This document shows, one piece after another, positions 37,771 through 51,392 of a stretch of DNA of 64,000 nt. Each line of letters starts with the position of its first letter. Position 1 is the first letter of the stretch. The notes below the pieces were generated by a model. The model was not told the origin of the DNA. It did no database searches and worked only from the letters and a program-made list of their open reading frames with translations. The position numbers and the translations under genes are program-made. The stretch is from Opisthocomus hoazin (Eukaryota; Chordata; Aves; Opisthocomiformes; Opisthocomidae), in the NCBI RefSeq assembly GCF_030867145.1, contig NC_134414.1, positions 127,980,465 through 128,044,464 of the forward strand, written 5' to 3'.

Positions 37771-39994
37771 AAAGCTTGGAGTCCCTGTGTGCAAGGGCAT
37801 ATGCCCATTTACTTGATACTGGCTCAAGATTTTCCACATGGAAAGATTTCTAGCAGCCTGTCATGATTACAGAAATTGCTGAAGATATCAAGGAGGGATA
37901 TTTAAACACCCTTTTAATAACTTCTGCTCAATGCAGTACAATATTCCAAAGGAAATGCATGTAGCTTTATACTGTACATTTTGACCTGCCCTTATCAGAA
38001 AGCTGAGGGAGAAAACAGCTCAAGTATGTGATTTTAACATGGCAAAATCTGGCTGACTTGACGTTGTAAGAGCTCTGTCCGAAATAACAAGCGTAGTGAC
38101 CCATCTCTGGCTGGAACAAGCTCTTTTCTCCGGTCCCTGCCCAACCTGTGTGCATCATGGGTGTTTCTACATTAATAACTAGGCTTTGGTGAACTCTTGC
38201 TTTATTCTCCAGTAATCTGACAACTCCTTCCGACCTAAAGATGAGGAAAGGAGCCACTTCTCAGGTGGTACATGTAGCAGTCAGGGAACTTTTTACTTCT
38301 ACAGCCCAGCTGGGACACAGAGCAGAAGGCAAAGCTCCAGCTTTGAATGAAGGTATATGGATCACCTTAAAAAGTGATGCCTTATGCTTAGGCCTGCACT
38401 GATTTTTGCTTTACAGCAGCCCTGTGAGAGAAGGTTCAGCCATGAAAGGTAACTTAAGTGCTAAAGAAAGTTGTTCTGAAAGTTTTTGTGTATCATTGCT
38501 TAATTTTTATTTCCACCTCCTCTGCAGCAGAACTGTAAGAGAATTTAAGACCGCTCAGTACACAGCTGTTACTGTGCTTACAAAAAGCACTGTAATAAAA
38601 TACTAGCTTATGAGTTGCTAAGCCATCAAATACTACTGGCTCCAGTTTGAATGTCTACTTGCTTTTAGCAAGGCCTGAACTTCTCATTTCATTTAAAGCT
38701 GCACTGCTTACAAAAACCATAGACTGCCCTATGTCTCATGTAGAATACTGGATAGACTGGGAAGGTGGACAGGAGTGAGTCACAGAACACCCAAAAAGAC
38801 CATGGGGAAAAAGGAGCAGGAGAAGAAACCTGAAGAGGGAGAGGAGGTAGATGAGATCAAACTCCGTGGAACGGACATCATGGTGTGACAACCTCTGGCC
38901 CTAAGCAACATGCTCTAGAGGAAAGTTCAAATGTCAAAGTATGGAAAGAGGAAAGAGGAGACTAAGGCTATGAAGAGGCGTTTTCATGTTGTGACTGTCC
39001 TGTGCCTCAGATACTTGACAACTCAACTGTTACTACAAGTGCTCACCAAAACCTTAAACAGAAAGCATGTAGTATTACATCTGAGACTCTGTCTGAGATT
39101 TGGCCCTCCTTGCTGCCCTAATGGAATTAGAAAACTTTTCCAGCAATGCACTGTTGAAGCAGGAGCCCAAAAGAGGTCATACACACTATCCTGTACATGC
39201 CTATCTCCTGCACAAATGTACAAACTAAAATTGCCTTGAGATTGTCTAGCGTTCAGAAAGAACTGGATTAGTAATGTTACAAACACGGAATTTGAAATAG
39301 TGATAATTCGCACCAGCAGGTTTTTCTACCTGAGGATAGTGCTGGGGCACTACTGCTGTTGCACTTTATTTCTCAGATACCAAGGGAATTAACCACTCAA
39401 GATGTCTTCTGTTTCTTCACAGAGGATGTTCAACAGCTCAGCAAAGCAAATGTACCTTTTGTTGTTCCTCTCTGTATTATTTTCATTAGTTGTCCAAGTC
39501 AGTAAGGTACCAACAGGTGTGCTGGCATGCAGAATTTTGCATGCTGTGGAAAACAGTTTATTTAGGAAACATAGTTATTTCTTCCCTTACAGGTCACTAA
39601 ACACCCTCTGAATGGCAATGATACTCAAAGATTGTTTTTCACAACTAAGTCTGAGAAACTGATCTAAAGAGAAAATGATTGGTATTCCATTCTCCTATCT
39701 CACGAGCCATCTAGTCTTTGCGCTTTTTGAATACACATAGCAATTACAGATCTTTTAAACCCCACCTTTCTTGGAAAACTCAAAGCACACTCTGATAAAT
39801 GAATGTGGACTTCTGGACCGTTTGTGGTCCCATATAGGTCAATGATCCTACTGACTGCAAACTGAAACAGAATTTCTTCATGCTAACATGTAAAGAATAT
39901 ATAAAATTCTTGATTTATTCAGAATCTTATTAACTTTTTACACAGCACAGTCTTTCTGTGGGCTGCTGCAGAAGGGTGCAGGGAAGGAATGAAA

Positions 39995-40015
39995 TAAGTA
40001 TTTTGAAAATACTTA
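39995..40015. repeat. 21-bp AT-rich palindrome
   Basis: TAAGTATTTT (39995-40004), a central G, then AAAATACTTA (40006-40015). The arms match perfectly. It stands next to a short A-run; no function recognised. Confidence 0.85.
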
Positions 40016-43000
40016 AAAAAAAAAAAGAGTAATGCATTAGCGCCATGATCATTTTCCTTTTAAAAACAAATGAAATATTCATGGAAAGAGCTGACACAGT
40101 TTTGAGAGTATCAAAAGAAACTAAATTCCCATCAGGATTCAGGCACAGCTTTTCATTCTTAGCATCCGTTCACATATTCCTTGTCCCCAAAGCAATGAAA
40201 ATGAAGTATTTTTTTTATACTGGCGGCATACCTCTGGCATATAACTTTCATGCTTCTGGACAATATGGCAAGAGTTTGCACTTTTCCTTCTTTTTTTATT
40301 TAAATTGCAAATATTTGACAAACTGCTTCTGTTCTGCAGGATTTCAAATCCCCTCAGATATAAAACACAGCTTACTTTTAAGGAGCTGCTAATACTTAGA
40401 GGAAAAAGTTGAACATTTGAAATTAAACAGGTTTTTATTGTTCTTTCATTGTTCCTTTGTCATACTAAAGGTGTTTATATCAAAAGAGGATCTTTATTCC
40501 CTTGGCCTCATTTATTTCTTAATTATGTCAGTCTTCCCTTTGATAATCCTGTTCACCAGCTCAGCCTCTAATGGCAGTGTCAGCTAGCAATCAATTTCTG
40601 GTGAAGATCACAGTAATTTAGTCATCTTCTAAGTAATGCAATGACTTCCAATAACATTCCATAAATCAAGAACATCGAACAGCTCATAAAACACAAACTA
40701 TAACTTACAACCAGAGTTACCTCCAAGCAGAATACTTTTTCAGTTTTCCAAGAAAGTTTGGGCTCTTCCCTAGAACTTTACAGTGCACAGGGAAAACAGA
40801 TACACAAAAAGTCCAAGTTTTTTATTTATCAGTCAATTTTTTTCTAAGTATCTAAGCTAGTGAGATTTCCAGGCACCGAAGTCTGGAGCTGGCTTTCCTT
40901 GGATAGTCAGTGGAAAGAGGAAGCTCTTGCAGTGGTAGATCAGCACATCAGAACTACTATCTAAAGAAGCCAATACGAACAATCAAGCAAATTAAAGGCA
41001 CAGTGCTGCTCCCCAAAAAGGGAAGTTCCAAAAATGATGTTTTGTGCCTGCCAGGGTTAGTAAATGCCTCTGGAGAATACAATAACAAATCTTAACTCAG
41101 TATTTCCTGGTGGTTTTGATTGTTGCAGAGAGCACATTTGTGCCCACCCAGATACAGGATGTGTTCTGCTGTCACCTTCTCTGCCTCCTACCCCAAAAAG
41201 TGACAAATGCTGCCAGGCCTCTGAATAGAAGCCAGATGTGCACAACAGGCAAGCAGCTATTCCCAGGACTAAAGCGAAGTGCCGACCAAGGACCTTAAGA
41301 CAGCCCAAAGTGAGGGTGGACATGTAAGAAACTGCTGTCTGGCAGGTAAAAAAGTCAGGAGGAAATGTTCCAACAACTAAACTATATCATTGTTTCAGAG
41401 TGAAGAGAAATCCTGAAAGCAAAATCCTCCTGGCCCCAAGAGTTTTTCCTGAAAGTGGCGATGGCAAATTATGTTTGATGCAAGACAGTCCACCGCTGGC
41501 AGGAAGGAATATTTTATGTGAAGAGCAAGCAAATTGGATATGAACAGAGTATGACGGGTTGTTTCTCCATGTCTGTTTTCCTGTTCCCACTGTTTTGGTC
41601 TGCTGGTGGCTGAACAATGCTTTTTTCCCCTCCAAACTCTTTGTGCTTTTTTACTACTTGCCCAAAGTGCTACTGGAAGCTCGAGGGAGAGGGAGTCAGA
41701 CCCTGCGATCAAGCAGGAGAGGACAGATAAAAATGGCTTTCCGGCATCTGGGGAGTAGCTTTGTGCTGGAGAAAACCATTTACTCACAGATGTGCTGCTT
41801 CTGCTGCTTATTTTGATTTCTCTCATTTCTGCTTTGCATTGACATTCCAGGCACATTGAGAAGAGGAACTTTCTTGTTTACTGGAAAGATATGATAAAAT
41901 ATCTTTTCCTACATGTCTCAATCAAAGACATCTGGACATGAGAGCCATGGTGCAAGGAGGCCTTGTGACACTATTCCCATGACAAGGCTCTGCTTATCAG
42001 ACTGAGAGAAGCATTTCACATGTTGTGGTAATTTGCGGTAAAAATTGCCACAGATGGTGTTAGTTAATGTTTGTGGAGTTTATGAGATTAGTATTTGGCT
42101 ACAGATCTATCTCCACGTTTCTGTGATACCAAAAAGAGTGCAGAGATAGAGAAGCCCAAATAAACATAAATTTGTCTTAAAGGAGGTTTTGTTGAGAATC
42201 AAATTCACTATAACCTCTGTAGTAGTGTGGTGACAAGATACAGTGAGCTATATAAACCCAGCTCTAATTTCCAGTCTAAAAGTAATCCTAATCTATAGCT
42301 GTAAATGATTCCTGATCAGCTTTTGTTCTCCCACATGCTGCTAGTCTATGTATGGTATAGCTTTTAAAGCATAGGAGATACAACGCCTGGACTAGCAGCT
42401 CCTTTGCTCTTTCCCAGCACCCATCTCTTTGTTGGGGTGATCTTACACCACCTCACAGTCTGGATTTGTGTCCGCCTTACCAATCTTCTCTAAATGCAGA
42501 GAAATGTCTATGCAAATAAATGTTAACCTCATGCATTGTAAGCGTAAGGTCAAAAATTAATGCAAAGCACTACTTTTGTCTTTCTAAACTATTTGGATAT
42601 GTCGTGCCAAAAGGCAGACCTTACCTTTCAGTTTAACCGAGCATGGTGACGTGTGATGCTCTAAATACTAGGTTAAGTGATGGGGAGCACAGCATTCAGC
42701 TTATCAAAGCAACCTCATGAACGTACACATAGCTCAGTCATAAAATCAGCTCATGTAGCTAGGGGTGCTGGACGATGCATGAAGAACCAGGGTATAATAA
42801 TGTAGACTGGGAACATTTCTTTGAATGGGGTGTTCTTATGCATAGGTGCCACTAGGAAGCACTGTCCTGGCTTGCGTGGCTGGAGCTAGGGGTACTCTAA
42901 CTACAAATCCATGAGTGTCAGATGCCAGACCAGACACGGGGTGCATCAGGTGCCACAGGTGCCTCAGGACAAAACAGCTCTGAAGAGCCCTGTGCTCTGC

Positions 43001-46000
43001 ACTTGTCACTTTGTTTCCTTCCCAGATAAACTGGGAAAGGAATTGGTCTAAATCTTCCTGTTGTAGTGTTTTTCATGTGGGGTGATGTCGTTCCTTCTCA
43101 CTGTCTTGGGAAAAGGGCCACCAAGCATCCACACTGTGTGTGTCTGCTGACAGTTCAAGAAAGTCTTCCAGCCTTCCCTGTTCCTCTTGGCCCTGCTCCT
43201 ATCTGTACCCACCTCCAACCAAGCTACTGCCATCAATGCAACACAATTTTTTTATTTTCTACCCTGCACTCTGCTACCAAGTCTTTATCCAAACCTTTGG
43301 TTTTTCATCTGCAACCCAACCCTTCAACCAACTTCACACAGACCCCATTTTACTTTTCAAGCCTTCTTCACTCATAAAATTTCTTCCCACTTCCTTGAAA
43401 AGAACCCAAAGAAGAAGAGTGGGGGGCAAGAAAAAGAACTCCACGCACCAATGCAAATGTCCTTTGTGCCTCAGAAGCGATAAGCCACCCAAAGAAAGTG
43501 GAACCCCACATGTCCAGATGGGTTTAACTCCTCGCTTTGCAGTCCACAATGGTCAGAAGTCAGACGTTTCAGACAAGCAGGACACGTCTTTAAGCTATGC
43601 TGCCCACTGACCCCATTTGTAGCCATGAATTCTTATGAGCTTTGTGATGGGGGAAGGACGCCCACCACACCTTATTCTGAGTAGGATATAAGTGAATTGT
43701 ACAACACATAGGCGTACATGCCACATAACCCTGATTTAGCCAGGTACCCGCTATACAAAAATCCTTGAGAATACAGCAGCATGTTCCAGGGCTCCCAGGT
43801 GTGTACAGGGGAGTCCATGCCCTGCACAACCCTGCCACCCTTGCTAATGCTACAACCCCAGCTATCTGGAAGCCAGCTGAGTTACTGCTGCCTCTGCTAC
43901 ATTCACATCTCCCCTTGCAGGGCAGACCCAGCAACACTTGACTTCCATAAAGCGATACATCAGATGTAAGAGAAGCAGAGGACTGAAAGAGGAAAGGAAA
44001 TAATAGCTCAGGCAGAGCTCTGTTTTCTTTTTGTCCTCCACAGCAGCAAGTCTAGCTTAGAAAGGTGTGAATCTTCACAACTGCAGCCCAGAAAAACCAT
44101 TTCCTGTTTTCCCCCGGCAAGCACCAACTTCCTCTGTGCTCTTGAACTTCATACAGCTTCTATAACCAGACACTGCCACAGCACCTGTGCCAAAATATGC
44201 CATTAAAAAGGGCCTTTCACCCTCTGCACACAGCAGCTCTCTCAGGCAACTGCAAATGTTTATGAGCAGCTTTCGAACAAGGACACAGACACACACATCC
44301 TTTTAATGAAACTAATCTTTTCTAGCTGAGGAACCATTATAATTTCATCTGGTTCGAGAAACCCAGCATATGTTGTTGAATCATGCAAACAAAATATTTA
44401 TTTTGACCACTTCAAAAATACCTTGCAGGCTGACTCCAGTTTGCCTAGCTCTTTGTTAAACAATTGCAAATGAGAAACATTCAGAAAATCACAGCTTGTT
44501 TATGCATAATTTGTATGTTCACAGTAGAAAGGGCTATGTATCTCAGCTAAATCATTTTCAATGAATAATTCCACCATTTGGTACAGATGCAGAGTGTTGG
44601 AAGTTACAGAACATTATGGAAATATATCTTCCGTCCTCAGGAGATGGGAGAATTTTAATTCCTGGCACTGAAGGCAGATTTGAATGAGAATATGATTAAA
44701 CTTTTATAACTGCTTGATGTTTTCTTGGCTCAATCAATATTCTTTTCAATAAGCCCTTGGCCTGTTTCAGAAGCACTGCCAATATTTGTTGTTGAGTAAA
44801 TGTGGTTTTATTTTTCACTCCCGCTGATCTGATCAACAGAATGACATTGATCACAATGAGCACTGTGTTCAAACATTTTAAAACAATTTAATCTGCTCAT
44901 GCAGGACAAAGGTTAGGTAGCCATGCTGATTGCAGCACATCTTTTAGTGGCCTGTTGCAGATGAATATGCTTTGATACCACCTCCAATGTATCCAACAAA
45001 TGCAATCATTCATTTGTGCAAGCTGACAGGAACAGATGGGGTCATACAGAACGGCTGCTTCCTTTCTTTCAAAGGAAGACCTAAAGGGACACGACAGGTA
45101 GCCATGTGTTCCTCAGGAGCGATAGCATACTTGGGATATATCCTGAGCCTTCCATCCTGCTGTGTGTGAAAGTGCTCGGGGGAATTGGCTACGACTATTT
45201 AGATGTTAATACTGTCAAGCAGAGGGATGCTAGACTAGAATTTAGGATGTGCCTACAGCCTATTCACCAATCTGCTAACGGCATGTGCATAACCGTGGGC
45301 AAATCACTCAGGTCTGTGCCTTGGGTTTGCTATCTAATAATTTTTACTATGTTTTGTGAAACAGTTCGACATCTACGCAAGAGAGGTGTGATGTGACTGT
45401 TGAGTTGTGGCATTGGTTCAGCAGATTGGTGACACTTAGTTCTTTGCCAATCCAGGCAGGAGCTATTTCTACAAAATGCCACAGAGAGTGAAGGGTTTAG
45501 AGCAACAGTCAATCCAGACAGTTTCAGCTGATGGTGAGAAACTGGGGCATCAACAGGGTGCAAGTCATCAATAGGGGCAAGAATTGCTCATTCCTTTTCA
45601 AGGAAATTCTCATTCCTTGCCTATATTGTAGCACAATCCTACTAGGTCTGATATCTGAGCTTTGTGCCCTGAGTCCTGAATGATAAAAAGTGACTTTTCT
45701 TCTCACTTCTCCATTTCCACACGTGGTGAAAAAGAGGATTGACCATTCCAAGGTAGTGGCTGTCCTAGTAATCGCTTCTTCCTCTATTCACCGACACGGT
45801 GGTTGAACTTGGGATCTGCCTTTATAAAGGAGATTATAGTCTGTTGCGAACGAGTGGTTAGGTTGCTTAAATGATCACTCAAAGGTTTTGCAACAAAAGA
45901 TTTAACTGAAAGTTTAGAAAATGTGATTTTACAAAGTTTGTTGGCAAGGTTCACTCTATTACTTATTAAACAAATGGAATACTAAATCAAAAGGGGTTTT

Positions 46001-46214
46001 GAGTGGAAAATGATTTACACAGAGGTAAAAGAAAAGTGTAAGGGGGAAGGGAGACCCTCCTGTTTAGTCACCAGGTTCAGACTGGACCCCCTTGATTTCT
46101 AAACTCCTTTTCAGAGAGAAGCCTGGGTGTGCCTGGATCCAGACCTGGCCTTAGACCACAACGGTTTATGTCAAAGAAGTATGTTTAGCAGCAATTCAAG
46201 GTGTGTTCACAGTT

Positions 46215-46220
46215 GAGAGG

Positions 46221-46251
<31 letters not shown>
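46215..46251. repeat. (GA)n microsatellite
   Basis: Thirty-seven bases of almost pure GA dinucleotides with two interruptions (GG near 46219-46220 and AAA near 46236-46238). Confidence 0.95.
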
Positions 46252-46311
46252 TGATCAGAAAGTATTTACTAATACAATCACAGTAATAAGACATTATGCT
46301 TTGAATCAATT

Positions 46312-46324
46312 CACACACACACAC
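46312..46324. repeat. Short (CA)n microsatellite
   Basis: CACACACACACAC, 61 bp after the GA repeat. Confidence 0.9.
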
Positions 46325-46599
46325 TCAATCATAAAAATTCCCCTCAAGTTCAGTGAAATACTCACTTCAAATCACATCATTTCTCAACGGGCCAAGGTTG
46401 AGTCTCAAAGAGATCAGCCCAGGTTTGCGAGTTACTCTGAGAAGCATCCCATTCAGAGGGAGTTACTGGGCACAGCCCGCTGCAGACCAGAAGAGCTCAA
46501 AGGACATATTTCAGTGATCAGGTGGCTTCAGAAGTAACCAGGTGCTGTGAGTTGAGCCAGACAACAGCCAAGCACCCTCACACACCCCAGTGGAACAGC

Positions 46600-47103
46600 A
46601 GTGAGAACAGGAAGAGCAATGCAAGAAAACCCATGAGCCAAGATAAAGACAGTCAAGCAGGTGAAGGATAGAGGGGGAAAACACCCCCCCTACAAAAACC
46701 AAGTGATGCAAAGGCGATGACTCACTATGTCCCATGAGAAAAGCTCTCCAAGCAATGGCCAACATGGAACAAAAAAAACCCTCACCTTCTTCTTCCTCTA
46801 ACCCAGTTTTTATTGCTGAGCATGATGTCATATGGTATGGAAGATCCATTTGGTCAGTTCGGGTCAGCTGCCCTGCTGTGTCCCCTCCCAGCTTCTTGCA
46901 CAGCCCAGGCCTACTCTTTCTCACTGGTGGAGGGGAAGCAGCAGAGTGAGAAAAAAAAGATAAAGCCTTGTGCTTGCAAGAAGTGTTCAGCAACAGCCAC
47001 ATAATGAATGTCTTACCAGCACTGTTTTAGCCACAAACACAAAACACAGTACCGCAGGGCTGCTATGAAGACAGTTAGCTCCATCCCAGCCAGACCCAGT
47101 ATA
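46600..47103 (+). mobile_element. Avian endogenous-retrovirus solo LTR (approximate ends)
   Basis: The stretch containing AGCATGATGTCATATGGTAT near 46818, the TTTGGTCAGTTCGGGTCAGC block near 46848, GTGTCCCCTCCCAGCTTCTT near 46878, and CAGCACTGTTTTAGCCACAA near 47018 has the wording of a widespread avian ERV LTR as I remember it. It ends near 47103 after CCCAGCCAGACCCAGT. No gag, pol or env frame is visible on either side, so it is most likely a solo LTR left by recombination. The left boundary is uncertain, and so is the orientation, which I give from memory of the repeat as usually deposited. The 163-codon minus-strand frame here (46511-47002) is taken as a chance frame inside the repeat. 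Confidence 0.7.
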
Positions 47104-50100
47104 CCAGGAAAGAAATGAAAACAGCAAAGTCCCACTCCGGCAGAGGACTGGTTAGACTGCAACCGATTAAATTACTCCCCCACAAAATTAAATATGCTCT
47201 TGAACAACTGAGGGCAGTAAACAACCTTCAGAGAACAAGCAACCCAGCAAGGGCAGCCTCAGCACCTGCTCCAGTTCCCTTCCAGCAGGTCTGCACACAA
47301 CATTCAGAAGTAGGGAGCTAAATAAAGTTACTCAGCCCAGTACTGTTCTGGAGCTCAGCAAAGTATTTGGCTTGACAGGGAAGATTTTTGATGGCTTCCT
47401 GATGGCCAACTGTGGTTGGTTTTTTGTTTTGTTTTCCTTTATATTTTATACAAGCAGAGTTATGGAGTGGTTGGGTGTGTTTAATTATGATAAGGTTTGG
47501 AAACTGTTGTCTGTTTAATAGACACTCATGCAGGGACTGCCTTATGTGAAGGAACTAATTTGTGACTTTGGATAGAGTTGTGAGTAAGGAGGAGTAAAAT
47601 ACCATTTTCTGTCCTACATCTAGGAAAGCCGGGAAGGCAGAGCTCCTCACAGAGGCGATGGTACACAGCACCTGCTGCAGCACCTGGCCTGTGCTGATTC
47701 ATTTACTGTGGTGTCTTCCCAGGATGTTCACGCTCCCTTTTCCACAGGCAGCCAGCTCTTCTGTGTGCCTACAGCTACTCTCTCCTCCACGCTTCTCAGT
47801 GGTTTTTCACAGCCTCTGAATCTCTAATTATATTCACTGAGTTGACACAAGCTGAGCTGTGCAAGGGTTTCTGGAAAAGAGCAGTTATTTTATGCTTGCA
47901 TACTCCCTTGTACAAAGAGTGAGAGCAGCATGCCATCCGGAAGAAATATACTGAAAAGAGTTGAGTTTGTCATTTCAATAGTCAATGTGATGTTTTGGCT
48001 GTTTCTGAAGATCAGCGTTTACAGAGAATAGATGTGTACATCGCTTTTTATGTGGTTCTTCAGAGGTTGCTTTCAGAAAATGATTTACTATTCCAGATGC
48101 CTACATACTCAAAAATATTGACTGAATGGAGAGAGTTCAGAGCAGAAGAGTAAAAATGATCATTTAGTGCAGATGTTTTGATTTACAAAAAAGTGATAAA
48201 AAGATTAAAGGGATAAAATACAGCTTGAGGCTGGGCTGACTGATGAGCTAGAGAGGATACAGCCCTCTGCAAATACGAATAAACCCCATGAATAAAACAA
48301 TCAATCACATATGGCAGTGTACCACTGGGTAAGCAATGGCACACAAACTCAGTCCCACAAATTATTCTTCTATAAGCCAAACTAATCAAAAAGAAGTTGA
48401 AGTTCATTCTTCTGTCAAACATTTCTGAGTAGACCTACTCAATAGAATTGCAGAAGATGTGAAGTTTGGACAGAACAGAGGACAAGCTTCAAGCACTACA
48501 CAGGCAACAAAGAAGTTTTCTTCTTGCAATGTCTGTGTTTCTGCATCATATTAATTAACAATATTGTATTTTATAGAAAAAAATTGGCATAATGTTTGTT
48601 GTTTACTTAATCGTAAGATTAAAAATATGCTGGCTGTCTTCACACCACAGGAAATTTCCTGCTGACATCATTAGGCCCTTTCCCAGTGGCAGAGCAAGAG
48701 TGAGAACCTAAGAGCAAAGACTCAGAAGTCTGGCTGTGTACTGACTGCGGACACCCAGGCATTTTCATCTCTCCACTGGTACTGTCCAAGACCCATTCTT
48801 CCTCACGGAACATAGCACAACTACGCCTTAGTAACCCAGCAACCTCCACTCAAATGAGGACTGCAAACCGCCCCTCCCGGTACTCAGCTTATTCGTGACT
48901 TCAGAAATAGCTTTAATGATTTATTAACCATCTTTATTGGAGTAGAACCTAAGAAAGGACTTTGTTGCACTAGGTGCTGCATAAACACAAGACAAATAGG
49001 TAGTCCCTGTTAATTTACAATCTCAATAATTAAGCAAGGGACAGCAAGCAGCAAACACAAAAAGAAGTACAGAGGAGCACTAGGAAAAGACAGGCCATTC
49101 TCTGGTTACACAAGACAAATGACAGGTGCTGTTTCCTCTAGTGACCTTAACATCAAGGGTTTAACGTTACGGTTTTTCCTTGTTTCCTTTCTTTTGCTTG
49201 CTTGCAGTTTGATGCACTACCTGGCTTTGCAGTCTGCGTAAATGGATCCTCTGGGCAACAGCAATAGCTAACATTGTTGCCTTTGCAATTCCTAAGGTCA
49301 TGGAGTTTGAAATTTTTGGTTATGCCTTATCAACTATACCAGTTACTACTGCTATAGGCCAGTTGCCATGCACAACTCCTGAATGCCACTCTCCTTTTCT
49401 CACAGGGGTGGTAGAAGGCATTCTTTGCAATTGAGTGCTCCTGTCACTCTAGTGAAGTGTAGTATGAATTCAGAGCAGCCAAAAGTAACTACTGGATAGA
49501 CTGGTTGAAAGACTGCTATCAATATTGCTGTCTGCTATCAATAAGGCTGAAATAACAGGAACATACTCTTATTTTCCTAGGTTAGTGATTACCTCAGATA
49601 TAAAATAAGTCTTTCTATTATTTCTAGTAAAAAATCCCCTATCAAGAAATTAGAAGACATTGAGGTTGTAAAGTGAGTGACTCCCAAACTAGGGATGTGA
49701 GAGGAAAGTAATTAATCTCATCCTATGGGTGCACTGTATTTCCATCTTTAATTATCAAAGCACTGCAAGGGGATCACAAAACCCCACAACAGAGGCCATG
49801 ACGACCCTAAACCCTAGAGTGAAAAAACAGCCTTTACTACGCTTTTTTCTTACCAGCAAGTTTATGATGCATTTTTGTCCATGAGAATAGCACTTTATTG
49901 AAAGAACTGAAGAGTCAGTTATCCAGTACTTCCTTTCATCCTTCTTTAAGTGTGGGGCTTCAGGTCTTTTCTACTACTCATCATCTAAAGCTTGCTGTGA
50001 CTTACTTTTCTACTAATAAACTTCCCACTAATATTCTGACCTATTTCAATAATTGACCATGTTGGAAGTATCACAGAATTTATTTTTCCAGTATTCAGGG

Positions 50101-50935
50101 GAGTAAAAATAGTAGTATCAGTCCTCTTTTACCCACAGGAGGGGAAAGATTACAGGGACTTGGTTCGAACTAATGAGTGTCCACCAACTTTACCAACTCA
50201 ATCTGAGATACATAGAAGCAGATTTAATCCCTGTACTTGCACCTTTTTTTTTAATCTTAAGAAGTTTATATAAGTTTTATATATTCGTATTCCATATTCC
50301 ATCCATCAATTCAATATTCCATCAAAGTGAATAGCAAGAGAAAGTGTTGAGAGCTTCTGCAAATACGCTCCCAGGTGGGTATCAAGAAAATGAAGACTAT
50401 GCAGTTAGGTAATCATCAGTGAGATTCCAATTTTTAGATGATTTGTCCTGCATTCCTCCCAGTGGGAGGAGAGTGACAAATGTAGGAGTGGGATCTAGTT
50501 CGTCAGCTTTGAATTACCACACTTGTCCTTTCTCTTCCACCTAACCAAAACCAACACTTTGCTACTCTTGTAGCTGGCTCACTCACCAGATACATGTGAT
50601 TTAACTGCTGAGCACAGGGGTTCATGAAGTGGTGGCAGAAAAAATCGTACCTTCAAAAAGGGTAAGGCCTTAATGCAGAACTTGTCAGCTGTGGAAACTT
50701 CACAACCACTTAATAGTAAGAATGCTTAAAAATGAATGAAACTATGTATTTTTCTTTAGTTCTGCTATTTAAAAATATGATTTATTACAACTAAATTAAT
50801 AAACAGTGAGTGGATAAATACAAATTAGCTTTAGACAAGAAGCCATTATGCGAAACGCATCCATGTCTTTACATTGGCAAAATAGCAAATGTTTTTGTAA
50901 TGGGAGTCTCCAGGGAACTTGCTGTGCTGATGGCT
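47104..50935. other. Intergenic region before the HJURP CpG island
   Basis: AT-rich, no supported exon or RNA gene. Short frames on both strands have no recognisable domains. Confidence 0.5.
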
Positions 50936-51392
50936 TTTTTTTTTTTTTATTCTTAATTCATAGAAAACGAATGGTTGCTTGAGGAATATTGGCGAGGAAT
51001 GGGATGACACCCAAAACGGTATCATCAGGCCTCAGGCCTGCAACCCTATGGGGGACCAGCTGCAGAATGACGGGGTAGCGCACGACTGACAGCGCCCATC
51101 CAGCATCAAACTCCCCAGCCCTTGTTCCTGGGCGTTTCCACTGGGTCCAGCGGGAAGGCCGTGTCCCGCACGGCTCCGGCCGGAGCCCCCCGGCCCGCAC
51201 CAGCCCCCGGCGCGGGGGGGGGCAGGGCCTGCAGCCCCAAGGAACCCCAGCCCCAAGGAGCCCTGGCAAAAAAGAGAGGTGTCGGTTTGACATGAACTGG
51301 CTCATACTATATTTTAAACGTTGGCTTTTTGCCGCACCCTGCGGCGCAGGCGGAGCTTCCCCGGTCCCGGCACCGGCCCTCACAGCGGCCAC
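50936..51392 (-). other. Minus-strand open frame followed by an A-rich tail (unknown)
   Basis: On the minus strand a 144-codon frame starts at 51392 in the CpG island and stops at 50958. Within about 20 bases it is followed by AATAAAAA and an A-run (T-run 50936-50950 on the plus strand). The peptide is rich in Pro, Gly and Arg in its middle and matches no family I recognise. It could be a divergent transcript from the HJURP island, a retrocopied cDNA fragment with its poly(A), or a chance frame in GC-rich DNA. The last is the default reading. Confidence 0.2.

Larger units (their letters stand above)
36853..45829. other. Large intergenic region, no gene recognised
   Basis: Nine kilobases without a supported exon or recognisable mobile element. 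It holds a 12-bp triple repeat (37735-37770), a palindrome (39995-40015) and scattered short open frames without domains. A 35-codon hydrophobic frame starting at 39402 could pass for a signal-peptide exon but has no supported partner exon. Confidence 0.45.
45830..46500. mobile_element. Possible LTR-retrotransposon-like repeat block
   Basis: The wording of this stretch (for example around 45860-46150, with TTATAAAGG at its left edge and a purine-rich region near 46040) resembles dispersed avian LTR-type repeats and differs in texture from neighbouring sequence. I cannot define its ends, orientation or family by eye. It runs into a GA microsatellite and then into the clearer LTR block on its right, so the two may be parts of one element. 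Confidence 0.35.

Noticed and set aside
46511..47002. 163-codon minus-strand frame
   Set aside because: It lies inside an avian LTR-like repeat and shows no protein domain.
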